NCBI GenBank assembly: GCA_009784345.1
Contig: WRBW01000004.1
Span: 1-51,372, forward strand
Direction: 5' to 3'
Source of the DNA: Coriobacteriia bacterium
GTDB taxonomy: Bacteria > Actinomycetota > Coriobacteriia > WRKU01 > WQUG01
Length of the DNA stretch: 51,372 bases
Below are positions 8,828-18,457 of this stretch, in pieces. Numbering within the stretch: the stretch's first letter is position 1; each line of letters opens with the position of its first letter. Both the position numbers and the translations under genes were made by a program. A model generated the notes under the pieces. It worked only from the letters and a program-made list of their open reading frames with translations. It ran no database searches and had not been told where the DNA came from.

Positions 8828-10162
8828 TTATGCTTCGTCTTTCAGGCTGCAAGCACTGCCACAGGTCGCCGCACTGGGACATCCCCCTACTAGATGAGCT
8901 GGCGGAGTCTGTCCATCACTGACCGGTCCTTGCTGGCTTCCGGCACAGCCGCCCATGGTTTCGACGGCAGCTACTGCTGTCGCCGCAGCTTCGCTGTCTT
9001 CGAGCGCCGTGGCGGCTTCTTCTTCTATGGTCATGACGGCCATCATGGCAGCTACAGCTCCAGCGGCCGCGGCCGCCTCGAAAAAGATAGGATCTTGGTC
9101 GTAGTCGCGCCCCATGGTTTTGACCTTCACACCCATGAGGGCTTCTGGGTCATAGAAGGGTTCATCCAGCTGTATGGCGACATGACCGACCTGATTGGGC
9201 AGTTCATTGATTTCGTGTTCTACCGTTTCTGACACAGGGCAGTTTTCATCTAGGTGCGGAATCGCAATGGTGGCTGGCGCCAGGGCGATGCGTGCCAGTG
9301 CCGTCAAGCTGTGATGGCTAATACCCAGATGGCGTTCGCGCTGGTCTGCCTGCGACATACGCAAGCAAGCGATGGCAGCACCGCCCAGGCTTGCAGCCGC
9401 GTTGATGGCTTCGCCCTGGGCTACTCCCCCATGCCCAAAGGGGGTTCCCGTGCCTGCAATACCAGGCCCCACTGCCGTGATGACCACGTCGCATCCGCCT
9501 ACGTGGACGGCTGCTAAGAGTCCTGAATGCAGGTTGATGGCCTCGATTTCGCCACCGAAGGCCTGACCGGTTGAAACGGTAAGGTCGATAAGTCCTGCGT
9601 CGACGCTTTGCGCCAGGACCTTTGACAGCGGCAGGGCGAGGGAGGCTGCGTCATCCATGACATAGCCGACAATCAGCGACGGCATGGCTTTCTTGATGGC
9701 AGCTGCAACAAGCGGAACTTGCGAATGCAGTCCGCAACACACGACGGGCACGCCTTCCAGGCTGTCGCGGGTTTCCATGATTTTGTGGTACGGCGATTCT
9801 TGCGCCTCGACGCTTAGGACATTTAACTGATGGGGCGTGTAGCGCAGCTTCATCAGGTGGCCGGCGCTCTGGTCCATGGCATAGTCGACTTGCGGTTGCG
9901 CGCTGTTGTCGCCTGCTTCAACGGCGCCACGGTCAGAGGCAACCACAAAGTGCTTGCCGCCGGTTCCCAGATCAAGGTCGACAGCCGTTGTGTTCAGCAA
10001 GACGCGCTGCCCTGCGGCGATTTCTCCCACCAGGTCGGGGTAGCAAATGGCAAGGGCTTCGCCTTCGCGGCCGTCAACGCTGACGACCAGTTCACTGTAG
10101 TCCGCACGCTGCGAACCCTCCTGTTGTGACAGCTCGATGACTGTCCCCCAGATGAGTCTCAA
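8828..10162 (-). CDS. DUF3866-like protein
   Basis: 444 aa; MRLIWGTVIELSQQ..., GIAGTGTPFGHGG; resembles the actinobacterial DUF3866 family. Confidence 0.7.
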   Translation of the reverse strand: MRLIWGTVIELSQQEGSQRADYSELVVSVDGREGEALAICYPDLVGEIAAGQRVLLNTTAVDLDLGTGGKHFVVASDRGAVEAGDNSAQPQVDYAMDQSAGHLMKLRYTPHQLNVLSVEAQESPYHKIMETRDSLEGVPVVCCGLHSQVPLVAAAIKKAMPSLIVGYVMDDAASLALPLSKVLAQSVDAGLIDLTVSTGQAFGGEIEAINLHSGLLAAVHVGGCDVVITAVGPGIAGTGTPFGHGGVAQGEAINAAASLGGAAIACLRMSQADQRERHLGISHHSLTALARIALAPATIAIPHLDENCPVSETVEHEINELPNQVGHVAIQLDEPFYDPEALMGVKVKTMGRDYDQDPIFFEAAAAAGAVAAMMAVMTIEEEAATALEDSEAAATAVAAVETMGGCAGSQQGPVSDGQTPPAHLVGGCPSAATCGSACSLKDEA

Positions 10163-10251
10163 AATATACCTGCCTCTTTCATATCGTGTTAGTGAGTTAG
10201 TGTGCTTGCGTCCTTGCAGCCTCGTGATTGATGGCCGCCACCGTCAACGAA

Positions 10252-11913
10252 CTACTCGCTGCCCTGCTTATGCTTGACGGCAGCTTCAATGAAGCTCGCA
10301 AACACCGGTGAAGGCCTCGTGGCGCGGCTCTTGAACTCGGGGTGAGCCTGCGTACCAACAAACCAAGGGTGCACCTTGCGCGGCAGCTCGAGCATTTCGG
10401 GTACGTCGTCAGCCACCGAGGTCGCTGAAAAGACCAGGCCGGCGTCTTCCAGGTGCGTGATATATTCAGGATTAACGGCATAGCGGTGACGATGGCGCTC
10501 GCAGCCTTCCAGCTGATGATAGATTTCATGCGCAATCGTATTAGGCGCAATGGTAAAGTCCATGTTGCCCAGACGCATGGTGCCGCCGGTGAAGTCACTT
10601 TCCTCTTTGCCGGGCAGTGAGGTAATAACTGGGTACAGAGCATCCGGGTTGAACTCTGCTGAATTGGCGTCACTCATGCCGGCCACGTTACGGGCATATT
10701 CACACAGGGCCATTTGCATCCCCAGGCAAATGCCCAGGAAGGGAATCTTGTTTTCACGGGCAAATCCTGCGGCTGCCATCTTGCTTTCGACACCGCGTTC
10801 CCCAAAGCCACCGGGGACTATCACGCCGTCAAAGCCGGCAAGTGTTTCGCGCATCTCTTGCGGACTCAGCTTGCCTGCATCGACCCAGGTCAGGTCTATT
10901 AGGTGGTCATGCATGACGCCGGCGTGGCTTAAGGCCTCTGTTACAGAAAGATAGGCGTCGGGCAGCTGGACGTACTTGCCCACCAGTGCTATCTTGACCT
11001 TTTCAGTCAGACTGCGATCCTTTTCCAGATAGTTTGTCCAGGCGCTGATGTCGCTGTCGCGCAGGGCCATGCCAAAACGTTCCAGCACCTTTGAGTCAAA
11101 GCCCTGGGCCTGCAAAGCACCCGGTACCAGATACAGCGATTCGCTGTCTTGCGCGGTCAGTACCCGTTCTGGTTCAACGTCGCAAAACAGCGCGACCTTG
11201 TCGATCAAGTATTGTTCGATCGGGCGGTCACAGCGACAGACGATAAAGTTCGGGTGAATACCCTGACTGCGCAGCTCTTGTACGCTGTGCTGCGTGGGCT
11301 TAGTCTTCATTTCATGCGAGGCATCCAGCCAGGGCACCAGGGTCACGTGCACATAGCAGACATTTTCACGCCCCACATCGCGGCGCATCTGACGAATCGC
11401 CTCGATAAAGGGCAGCGACTCGATGTCACCCACCGTACCGCCGACCTCACAAATGACGAAATCTGCGCCGCTGTTAAAGGCAAGACGCTTGATGCGGTCC
11501 TTAACCTCATTGGTCAAGTGGGGAACGACCTGAATCGTGCCGCCAGAAAAGTCACCAGCACGTTCGCGCTGAATCAAATCGTAGTAGACCGAGCCCGCCG
11601 TCGCAGAAGAATCACGGGTCATCGCCTCATCGACAAAGCGCTCATAATGCCCCAGATCAAGGTCAGTCTCCGCCCCGTCTTCGGTCACGAAGACCTCGCC
11701 GTGTTGGTAGGGGCTCATCGTGCCCGGGTCGACGTTCAGATAGGGGTCCAGCTTTTGCATGGCCACGGTGTAGCCGCGCGATTTCAGCAGCAGGCCCAGC
11801 GAAGCCGCCGTGATGCCCTTGCCCAGCGACGACACAACGCCGCCCGTTACGAAGATATATTTGGTGTTTCGATCATTGTCTGCCGGACGGAAAGCGCCTG
11901 CCTGTGAACCCAT
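10252..11913 (-). CDS. pyrG: CTP synthase
   Basis: KYIFVTGGVVSSLGKGITAASLG; C-terminal glutaminase FLGICLGMQ; start MGSQAG at 11913 with AGGAGAAG Shine-Dalgarno (ORF extends to 12030). Confidence 0.96.
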   Translation of the reverse strand: MGSQAGAFRPADNDRNTKYIFVTGGVVSSLGKGITAASLGLLLKSRGYTVAMQKLDPYLNVDPGTMSPYQHGEVFVTEDGAETDLDLGHYERFVDEAMTRDSSATAGSVYYDLIQRERAGDFSGGTIQVVPHLTNEVKDRIKRLAFNSGADFVICEVGGTVGDIESLPFIEAIRQMRRDVGRENVCYVHVTLVPWLDASHEMKTKPTQHSVQELRSQGIHPNFIVCRCDRPIEQYLIDKVALFCDVEPERVLTAQDSESLYLVPGALQAQGFDSKVLERFGMALRDSDISAWTNYLEKDRSLTEKVKIALVGKYVQLPDAYLSVTEALSHAGVMHDHLIDLTWVDAGKLSPQEMRETLAGFDGVIVPGGFGERGVESKMAAAGFARENKIPFLGICLGMQMALCEYARNVAGMSDANSAEFNPDALYPVITSLPGKEESDFTGGTMRLGNMDFTIAPNTIAHEIYHQLEGCERHRHRYAVNPEYITHLEDAGLVFSATSVADDVPEMLELPRKVHPWFVGTQAHPEFKSRATRPSPVFASFIEAAVKHKQGSE

Positions 11914-12074
11914 ACGATTTTCTTCTCCTGACTTGAGGCGCGCGGCCCCAAAATGTCGCACGCGGTGGCGCGATCTGCGGTGTCTCATACGGTACTTTAG
12001 TATAGCGAAAGTCGCGGGCTTTGCGAGCAACGATTTGAAAAACTTAGGGGGTCGAAAGGCTCTATAATAGATAC

Positions 12075-13883
12075 ATGCCTAAAAATGAACCTATACCCCA
12101 CGGCGAGCTTTTGAACTATGAAGGCTCGGAGGCTGTTGAGGCCCTTGAAGAGGCGGAGGAGTCCGTCCAGCTGCTGTCAGCAGAAGACGATGCTGGTCGC
12201 AATGAGGGTGCTGGTGAAGGTGCTGGCGAAGGTGCTGGTGAAACAGGTACGGGGCTTGAGGGTGAGGCGCGGGTTGGTCGCAGCACGCTGATCATGACGC
12301 TTGCCACGACCCTGTCGCGCGTGACCGGCTTTGTGCGTGCCTGGGCTTTGGCGCTAGCGCTGGGTACGACGGCTGCCTCGAGCGCCTATCATGTGGCAAA
12401 TAACGTCCCCAACATGATTTTCGAGCTGATTGCCGGCGGTGTCTTGTCGTCGCTCTTTATTCCGACTTTTATGAAAATCCGCAAAGAGCGCGGGGACGAG
12501 GCTGCCTGGCGTTTTGCGGGTAACCTGATGTCGCTTGTGGCCATAGCTCTGGGAACCATTGCTCTGGCTGGTATGCTCTTTCCGCGCCCCATTATGTGGA
12601 CTCAGTACTTTTTGGCGGGCAGCGCGGGATACAGCGAAGAGCTGCTGAACCTTGCCAGTTTCTTTTTCCGCTTCTTTGCCATTCAGGCCGTGTTCTACGG
12701 TGTGGGTATGATCATTCAGGCCGTGTTAAATGCGCAGCGCAAGTATCTGTGGGCGTCACTAGGGCCAGTCTTTAACAATCTAATTGTCATCGGCTTTTTA
12801 GTATCTGCCTATCTGTTCATGGACTTGAACAGTGATACTACCTTGACGATTATTGCCCTGGGCACCTCCTTGGGTGTGCTGGTCATGTTTCTCATAATGA
12901 TGCCGTCATTAAGGACAACAGGCTTTAAGCTGTACCTGGGCATAAACTTGAAAGATCCTGACCTGCGGGCGATGCTGAAGCTTGCCTTGCCCATGGTCTT
13001 TTATGTCATTTGTAACTTGATTGCTGTGTCGGTGCGTAATGCTGCGGCTGCAACGACGGGTACGGGCAGCCAGGCCGTGGTGCAGTTTGCCAGCATTTGG
13101 CAGTCCTTGCCTTATGGCATCATTGCCGTTTCGGTGGCGACCGCATTGTTTACAGAGCTTTCAAAGTCTGCGACCGAAAAGAATATGGAAGAGTTCAAAA
13201 CGACCCTGGTGTCGGGCCTTCGCACCACGACCCTGTTGATGTTACCCGCGTCTGCGTTGCTCTTTGGTCTGGCAGCGTCTTTGATTTCCTTTTATGTCGC
13301 CGGAAACATGTCAGAAGCTGATGCCTATCCCATAATTTATGTCTTGCAGGTGTGGGCGGTCTCGCTGGTATTCTTCGCGGGCATGATGTATTTACTACGC
13401 GCTTTTTATTCCCTGCGAGATACCTGGACGCCGGCGATTGCGAACTTCTTTTTGACGATTATTCAGATAGCGGGTTACTTGCTGCTAACAGGCGCGGTCA
13501 TCAAGTCTGATGCCTTTGGCGTGATAGGTATTCCCTTTGCTGACGGCATCTTTTTTGTACTGCTCTTTTTTGCTTTACTGCTGCTGCTGCGCCGCAAGAT
13601 TGGACCTTTCGATATTCGGTCCTTTGCGGTGGTCTTTATTAAGATGGCCGTCGTATCGGTTCTACTGGGAGCCTTTACCTTCTACGGTTCGGCGCTTTTG
13701 GCTGAAGCCTTAGTAGCACTGGGCATCATGAACCCGGGCAGGTTGCTGTCGCTTGCGGTTGTGATTCTGATGGGCGTGACAGGGCTTGCCTTTACCGCAT
13801 TAGCCGCACGTGTCTTAGGAATTGAAGAAATAAGCACTTTTGGCAAAGCCATAAGGCGTAGACTGAGCAGGAGCAAGGCGTAG
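12075..13883 (+). CDS. murJ: lipid II flippase MurJ/MviN
   Basis: 602 aa, polytopic; ATTLSRVTGFVRAWALALALGTTAASSAYHVANNVPNMIFELIAGGVLSSLFIPTF. Confidence 0.92.
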   Translation: MPKNEPIPHGELLNYEGSEAVEALEEAEESVQLLSAEDDAGRNEGAGEGAGEGAGETGTGLEGEARVGRSTLIMTLATTLSRVTGFVRAWALALALGTTAASSAYHVANNVPNMIFELIAGGVLSSLFIPTFMKIRKERGDEAAWRFAGNLMSLVAIALGTIALAGMLFPRPIMWTQYFLAGSAGYSEELLNLASFFFRFFAIQAVFYGVGMIIQAVLNAQRKYLWASLGPVFNNLIVIGFLVSAYLFMDLNSDTTLTIIALGTSLGVLVMFLIMMPSLRTTGFKLYLGINLKDPDLRAMLKLALPMVFYVICNLIAVSVRNAAAATTGTGSQAVVQFASIWQSLPYGIIAVSVATALFTELSKSATEKNMEEFKTTLVSGLRTTTLLMLPASALLFGLAASLISFYVAGNMSEADAYPIIYVLQVWAVSLVFFAGMMYLLRAFYSLRDTWTPAIANFFLTIIQIAGYLLLTGAVIKSDAFGVIGIPFADGIFFVLLFFALLLLLRRKIGPFDIRSFAVVFIKMAVVSVLLGAFTFYGSALLAEALVALGIMNPGRLLSLAVVILMGVTGLAFTALAARVLGIEEISTFGKAIRRRLSRSKA

Positions 13884-14651
13884 ATGAGTGAACAAGAAAA
13901 GAAGATGAGTGCGTCCACTGCTGCATGCCCCTTTGAGGAGCTGGAACGCCAGCGTGCTGTCATGCCCAATGAACCACTGGTGGTAGCACTGGTACCTGCC
14001 TACAACGAGGAAGCACGCATTGTGGCAACCATTAGGGCAATCTATGAGATTCCTGCCGTTAAGCGCGTTGTTGTCATCGATGATGGCAGCAAGGATGACA
14101 CGGCGCAGCTGGCAGTCGATGCTGGTGCGCGCGTTATTCGGTCAACGCGTAATGTGGGTAAGGGACCTGCGTTAGAGCACGCCGCCAAGCAACACGAAGA
14201 CGCAGACATTATCTTGCTGCTCGATGCGGATCTGGCTGATACGGCCGTGCAGGCAGCTGCCCTGCTGGAACCAGTTATGGCTGGTCAGGCTGATATGACG
14301 ATTGCTCGTTTTCCCCGCACGAATGTGAAGGCGGGCTTTGGCCTCGTCAAAGGTCTTGCCCGCTGGGAAATTGGGCGTGCAGGTGGCAACGAGGATGATT
14401 TTCAGGCACCCCTGTCGGGTCAGCGTGCCTTGACGCGCAGCTGCCTTGACCACATCCGCCCCTTTGCCAAGGGCTATGGCGTTGAAGTCTCGCTGACCGT
14501 GCGCGCCCTGCGCGCCGGCTACCGTGTCATGGAGGTCGAGACTACGATGGGGCACGCTGCAACAGGGCGTAACCTGCGCGGCTTTATTCATCGTGGCAGA
14601 CAGTTTCGTGACGTACTGGGCGCCGTCATCATGCTGAACCTGCGCAAATAG
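13884..14651 (+). CDS. GT2 family glycosyltransferase
   Basis: VALVPAYNEEARIVATIRAIYEI...VVIDDGSKDDT...LLLDADLAD. Confidence 0.85.
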   Translation: MSEQEKKMSASTAACPFEELERQRAVMPNEPLVVALVPAYNEEARIVATIRAIYEIPAVKRVVVIDDGSKDDTAQLAVDAGARVIRSTRNVGKGPALEHAAKQHEDADIILLLDADLADTAVQAAALLEPVMAGQADMTIARFPRTNVKAGFGLVKGLARWEIGRAGGNEDDFQAPLSGQRALTRSCLDHIRPFAKGYGVEVSLTVRALRAGYRVMEVETTMGHAATGRNLRGFIHRGRQFRDVLGAVIMLNLRK

Positions 14652-14689
14652 TTTATTGGGTAACGGAAATCAGGAAATAATCCCAAAAT

Positions 14690-14842
14690 AGAGAAAAGAG
14701 TGTGCCCTTCGCCGTGGCACACTCTTTCCGCTCTTCAAATAAATCTAAAGGAGAACCAGCGCTGAGCAGAGAACAGGCAAACTCTGCGCTTAATTCAGAA
14801 GAGCTTTAAGGAGAGAGGCTTATCGCTTCTTCATGCTTCATA
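14690..14842 (-). ncRNA. candidate structured small RNA (unidentified)
   Basis: Minus-strand consensus-like promoter TTGACT-17 nt-TATTAT, about 110-140 nt of self-complementary sequence, then the intrinsic terminator at 14698-14727; no SD-preceded ORF. Confidence 0.55.
14698..14727 (-). terminator. intrinsic terminator (possibly bidirectional)
   Basis: Minus strand GAGTGTGCC-acggcgaag-GGCACACTC-TTTTCTCTATTTT. Confidence 0.75.
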
Positions 14843-15030
14843 TAATACACACAAATAAAGCTCCAGTCAACCACAAATTTTAGGTCTTTTTCATAGGAAT
14901 TCCACAACTGAGTGAAAAAGCACTAAAAGACCCCGTCCTCATTTAGATAGAGGCCGCGGTGACCATGTAGTGGCGAGCGTCCCCTCGCCCGCAAGATCCC
15001 TCGCTACGCTCGGGACGCAGAGGGGGTGTT

Positions 15031-15095
15031 TTTGAACTTTGGGCGCAGTACGCCCGATACTGGTCCTAGAGCGCAGCCCTAGGTGCATGGGGTTA
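15031..15095. repeat. double-hairpin repeat C, copy 2 (contains the ffh stop codon)
   Basis: tttgaactttGGGCGcagtaCGCCCgatactggtCCTAGagcgcagccCTAGGtgcatggggtta. Confidence 0.75.
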
Positions 15096-16451
15096 GAGGC
15101 CGGGGAGGCCTGGCATGCCGCCGCGTCCGCGACGTCCCTTTTTGCTCTTGCCTGACATGGCGCCCATTTGCTTCATCATTTTTTGTGCTTCGGCAAACTG
15201 TTTCATCAACCTGTTGACCTCAACAACCGTTGTGCCCGAGCCTTGTGCGATGCGCGCGCGGCGCGAGCCGTTCAGTAGCTTTGGGTTGTTGCGTTCTTTG
15301 GGCGTCATGGAAAAGATAATCGCCTCCATGCGGGTGATTTGCGAGTCGTCAAGTGCACCGTCTGGAATGCCCTTGGCGCCCCCGGGCAGCATTTTCATGA
15401 TGGCACTGATGCCGCCCATCTTGCGCATTTGCTTGATGGATTTCAGGAAGTCATCAAAGGTGAACTGGCCTTTTTTCAGGCGTTCTTCATCCCAGTCTGC
15501 GATTTCAGCCTCGAGGTTGGTGTCCATGGCGGTTTCAATGAGGCTGACCACATCACCCATACCCAAGATACGCTTTGCCATGCGATCGGGATGAAACTCA
15601 TCGAGCGAAGAGGGCTTTTCCCCCTCTGAAGCAAAGAGTATCGGCTTGCCCGTGACCTCGCGAATCGAAAGTGCTGCACCACCGCGGGCATCACCGTCGA
15701 GCTTTGACATAATAAGGCCGTCGAAGTCCAGCACCTTGGCAAATTCGCTGGTGACATTAACGGCGTCTTGACCAGTCATGGCGTCTACCACCATGAGGAT
15801 CTGGTCAGGCTTGACGGCCTGCTTGATGGCCGTCGCCTCTTGCATCATCTCTTCGTCTACGTGCAGACGACCAGCCGTGTCGACGATGACGACGTTATAC
15901 ATTTGATCAATGGCGTGGCGCACGCCCGCTTCAGCCGTTGCGACAGCGTCCCCTGCCTCATCGCCCTGTCCGCGATAGACAGGAATCTGAAGCTCGCGCC
16001 CCAAGGCTTCAAGCTGGTCGATAGCAGCAGGGCGGTGTACGTCGCAGGCCACCATGAGGGGACGCTTGCCCTGTTTGCGCAGTCGCCAGGCAAGCTTTGC
16101 CGTCGCCGTCGTCTTACCAGAACCCTGCAGACCAACCATCATCAAGACATTAGGCGTGCGGTTTGAAAGCACCATGCGCGTGGGGTTTTGCCCCAAAAGC
16201 GCGGTCAGCTCTTCCAGTACAATTTTAACGACCATCTGACCAGGCGAAAGCGAGGCCATGACATCGGCGCCCACCGAGCGCTCGCGCACCCGTGCAATGA
16301 AGGTCTTGACGACCCTGAAGTTAACGTCTGCTTCAAGCAGGGCGAGGCGAATCTCGCGCATGGCTGAATCGACATCATCTTCTGACAGGCGACCCTTGCG
16401 GTTCAGGTTAGTAAAGACGTCTTGCAAGCGGCTGGCTAAACTATCAAACAT
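15093..16451 (-). CDS. ffh: signal recognition particle protein Ffh
   Basis: MFDSLASRLQDVFTNLNRKGRLSEDDVD; GLQGSGKTTATAKLA; Met-rich M domain. Confidence 0.96.
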   Translation of the reverse strand: MFDSLASRLQDVFTNLNRKGRLSEDDVDSAMREIRLALLEADVNFRVVKTFIARVRERSVGADVMASLSPGQMVVKIVLEELTALLGQNPTRMVLSNRTPNVLMMVGLQGSGKTTATAKLAWRLRKQGKRPLMVACDVHRPAAIDQLEALGRELQIPVYRGQGDEAGDAVATAEAGVRHAIDQMYNVVIVDTAGRLHVDEEMMQEATAIKQAVKPDQILMVVDAMTGQDAVNVTSEFAKVLDFDGLIMSKLDGDARGGAALSIREVTGKPILFASEGEKPSSLDEFHPDRMAKRILGMGDVVSLIETAMDTNLEAEIADWDEERLKKGQFTFDDFLKSIKQMRKMGGISAIMKMLPGGAKGIPDGALDDSQITRMEAIIFSMTPKERNNPKLLNGSRRARIAQGSGTTVVEVNRLMKQFAEAQKMMKQMGAMSGKSKKGRRGRGGMPGLPGL

Positions 16452-16574
16452 AGGAAATAGTACCTCTCATGTTGTGTGTGAAAAACAGACTATACAGTCT
16501 AGCACTAGGGCGTGGACAAATTGCGGAGGACGCCCATTGATGGACGCCCTCCCCCACTAAACTACCTAAATTTT

Positions 16575-16700
16575 CTAAAGTGCTCTCAGTGGTCGCAATC
16601 AAGGAGAATGAGAAAAGAGGAAATCCTAGCGTAGTAAGACCTACGTGGATTTCCCCTTTTCGAAACTTCGACGCCGAGTGCGGGCGCTGAGTGTGCTTTA
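16575..16700 (-). repeat. long structured 3'-end element, copy A (trpB 3' end)
   Basis: TAAAGCACACTCAGCGCCCGCACTCGGCGTC...TCCTTGATTGCGACCACTGAGAGCACTTTAG on minus strand; matches 37331-37455. Confidence 0.65.
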
Positions 16701-18041
16701 GCGGGTAGTGCCGGTTTTGAAATCAAAGTCCTGCAGCTTACCCTGGTTGTAAGCATCATAGGCTGCCAGATCAAAGAATCCGTGTCCTGACAGACCAAAG
16801 AGGATGGTGCAGTCGCGGCCTTCTTCTGCAGCGGCGCGCGCTTCCTGGACGGCAGCTGCTATCGCGTGGCTGCTTTCAGGGGCGGGCAGCATGGCCTCTG
16901 CGCGACTAAACATCAGCGCATACTTGAAGCAGTCGGTCTGGTAGACGGCCGTCGCCTCGATGTCACCTGAGTGAACCAGCGCTGACAGCAGCGGCGAGTC
17001 ACCGTGGTAGCGCAGGCCACCGGCGTGGATTCCTGGGGGCACAAAGTCGTGACCTAGGGTGTACATCATCATCTGAGGCGTCATTTTGGCTTCGTCACCG
17101 TAGTCGTAGCGATATTCGCCGCCGGTCAGGGTCGGACAGCTCTTGGGCTCTGCGGCAAGCAGGCGTGCCTTTGATTTGCCGTCGAGGCGACGCTTGTAGT
17201 ACGGGAAGGCAAGCCCTGAAAAGTTCGAGCCTCCACCGCAGCAGCCGATGACGATGTCGGGCTCGGCTTCCGCCAGTTCCATTTGCAAGATAGCCTCTTG
17301 CCCGATGAGAGTCTGGTGCAAGATGACGTGGTTCAAAACGCTTCCCAGTGAATAGTTTGTATCGGGATTCGTGGCGGCGATTTCGACCGCTTCAGAGATC
17401 GCAAGTCCCAGCGTACCTGGCGTGTCGGGGTCAGTTTCTAGCACCGCGCGACCGACATTAGTTAGGTTTGTAGGGCTGCGATGCACCTTTGCACCGTAGT
17501 TTTCCATAAAGATACGACGGTAGGGCTTTTGGTCGTAGCTGACACCAACCATGAAGACTTCGATGTCCATACCCAGCTGGCTGCCTGCCATCGACAGCGC
17601 ACTACCCCACTGGCCGGCACCGGTTTCAGTGGTCAGCTTCGTGATACCCGCCTGCTTGTTGTAGTAGGCCTGCGGGATGGCGCTGTTCGCCTTATGCGAA
17701 CCGCTGGCGTTGATGCCCTCATATTTGTAGTAAATCTTGACATTATCTGGCAGCCCCAGAGCCTGCTCGAACATGCGGGCACGGGTCAGCGGGCTGGGAC
17801 GGAAGGTGCGGAGGATGTCCAGTACCGCACCAGGAATGTCGATGTAGCGTTCTTTGGTCATCTCTTGTTCGATCAGCGCGGGTGGGAAAATCGCTGCCAA
17901 CTGTTCGGGACGTGCGGGTTCGCCGGCACCATCAAGGTAGGGCGGCATTTCAGGCATGTCTGCCTGAACGTTATACCAGGCTGTCGGCATATCTTTTTCT
18001 TCGAGTACAAAACGGGTTTTGTGTGTGTCGTTGCATGACAT
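16698..18041 (-). CDS. trpB: tryptophan synthase beta chain-like, TrpB2 type
   Basis: RPSPLTRARMFEQALGLPDNVKIYYKYEGINASGSHKANSA...ETGAGQWGSALSMA...GCCGGGSNFSGLAFPY; SD AGGAGGAAG. Confidence 0.9.
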   Translation of the reverse strand: MSCNDTHKTRFVLEEKDMPTAWYNVQADMPEMPPYLDGAGEPARPEQLAAIFPPALIEQEMTKERYIDIPGAVLDILRTFRPSPLTRARMFEQALGLPDNVKIYYKYEGINASGSHKANSAIPQAYYNKQAGITKLTTETGAGQWGSALSMAGSQLGMDIEVFMVGVSYDQKPYRRIFMENYGAKVHRSPTNLTNVGRAVLETDPDTPGTLGLAISEAVEIAATNPDTNYSLGSVLNHVILHQTLIGQEAILQMELAEAEPDIVIGCCGGGSNFSGLAFPYYKRRLDGKSKARLLAAEPKSCPTLTGGEYRYDYGDEAKMTPQMMMYTLGHDFVPPGIHAGGLRYHGDSPLLSALVHSGDIEATAVYQTDCFKYALMFSRAEAMLPAPESSHAIAAAVQEARAAAEEGRDCTILFGLSGHGFFDLAAYDAYNQGKLQDFDFKTGTTR

Positions 18042-18097
18042 GGCTCTTCCTCCTTTTTCGTCTTACTCCTCTTCAGAAGCGCTGTGGAGGGAAAATT

Positions 18098-18310
18098 GAA
18101 AAACCCCCTACAGATGCTTCTGTAAGGGACGAGTAGTCTGTCTACCCGCGGTGCCACCCTTTTTGACGGTCCAGACCCCTTGCCTGGATGCCCACTTATG
18201 GTCTTACTGAGGTCTCAGAAGTCCATTCGCCTTTTCTCGCTTTACCCGATTCCCAGCATCACGGGCTCTCTTTAGTTGCGCTGAAAAGAATACTAATCTT
18301 CGTCGCTGAC
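18098..18310 (-). promoter_or_regulatory. T-box leader, predicted tRNA-Trp responsive
   Basis: T-box core AAGGGTGGCACCGCGGGT (about 18145-18160); stem I element AGAGAGCCCGTGATGCTGGGAATCGGG; specifier GAA-TGG-AC; terminator CCCTTACAGA-agca-TCTGTAGGGGG-TTTTT. Confidence 0.9.
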
Positions 18311-18429
18311 CTTTCTTGAAAAGTATTCTACTTCATAAATTGCACACAGAGCAAGGGGTTTTCGATAAAAGGTGATAAGTCTGCATTCATGCAGGGAAGA
18401 TCCTTCGGCTCGCTTACGCTCACTCAGGA

Positions 18430-18457
18430 TGATTTTCTCTGCATTAAGCAGAGAAAA
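18430..18457 (-). terminator. rlmH terminator hairpin
   Basis: ATTTTCTCTGC-ttaat-GCAGAGAAAAT directly after the rlmH stop codon. Confidence 0.65.

Noticed and set aside
11149-11907. 252-aa plus-strand ORF opposite pyrG
   Set aside because: Antisense shadow of a strongly conserved CDS; composition without domain features.
14730-14830. SRP 4.5S RNA near ffh
   Set aside because: No GGAAGCAGCCAAGGCAG-type signature; kept only as an unidentified ncRNA candidate.
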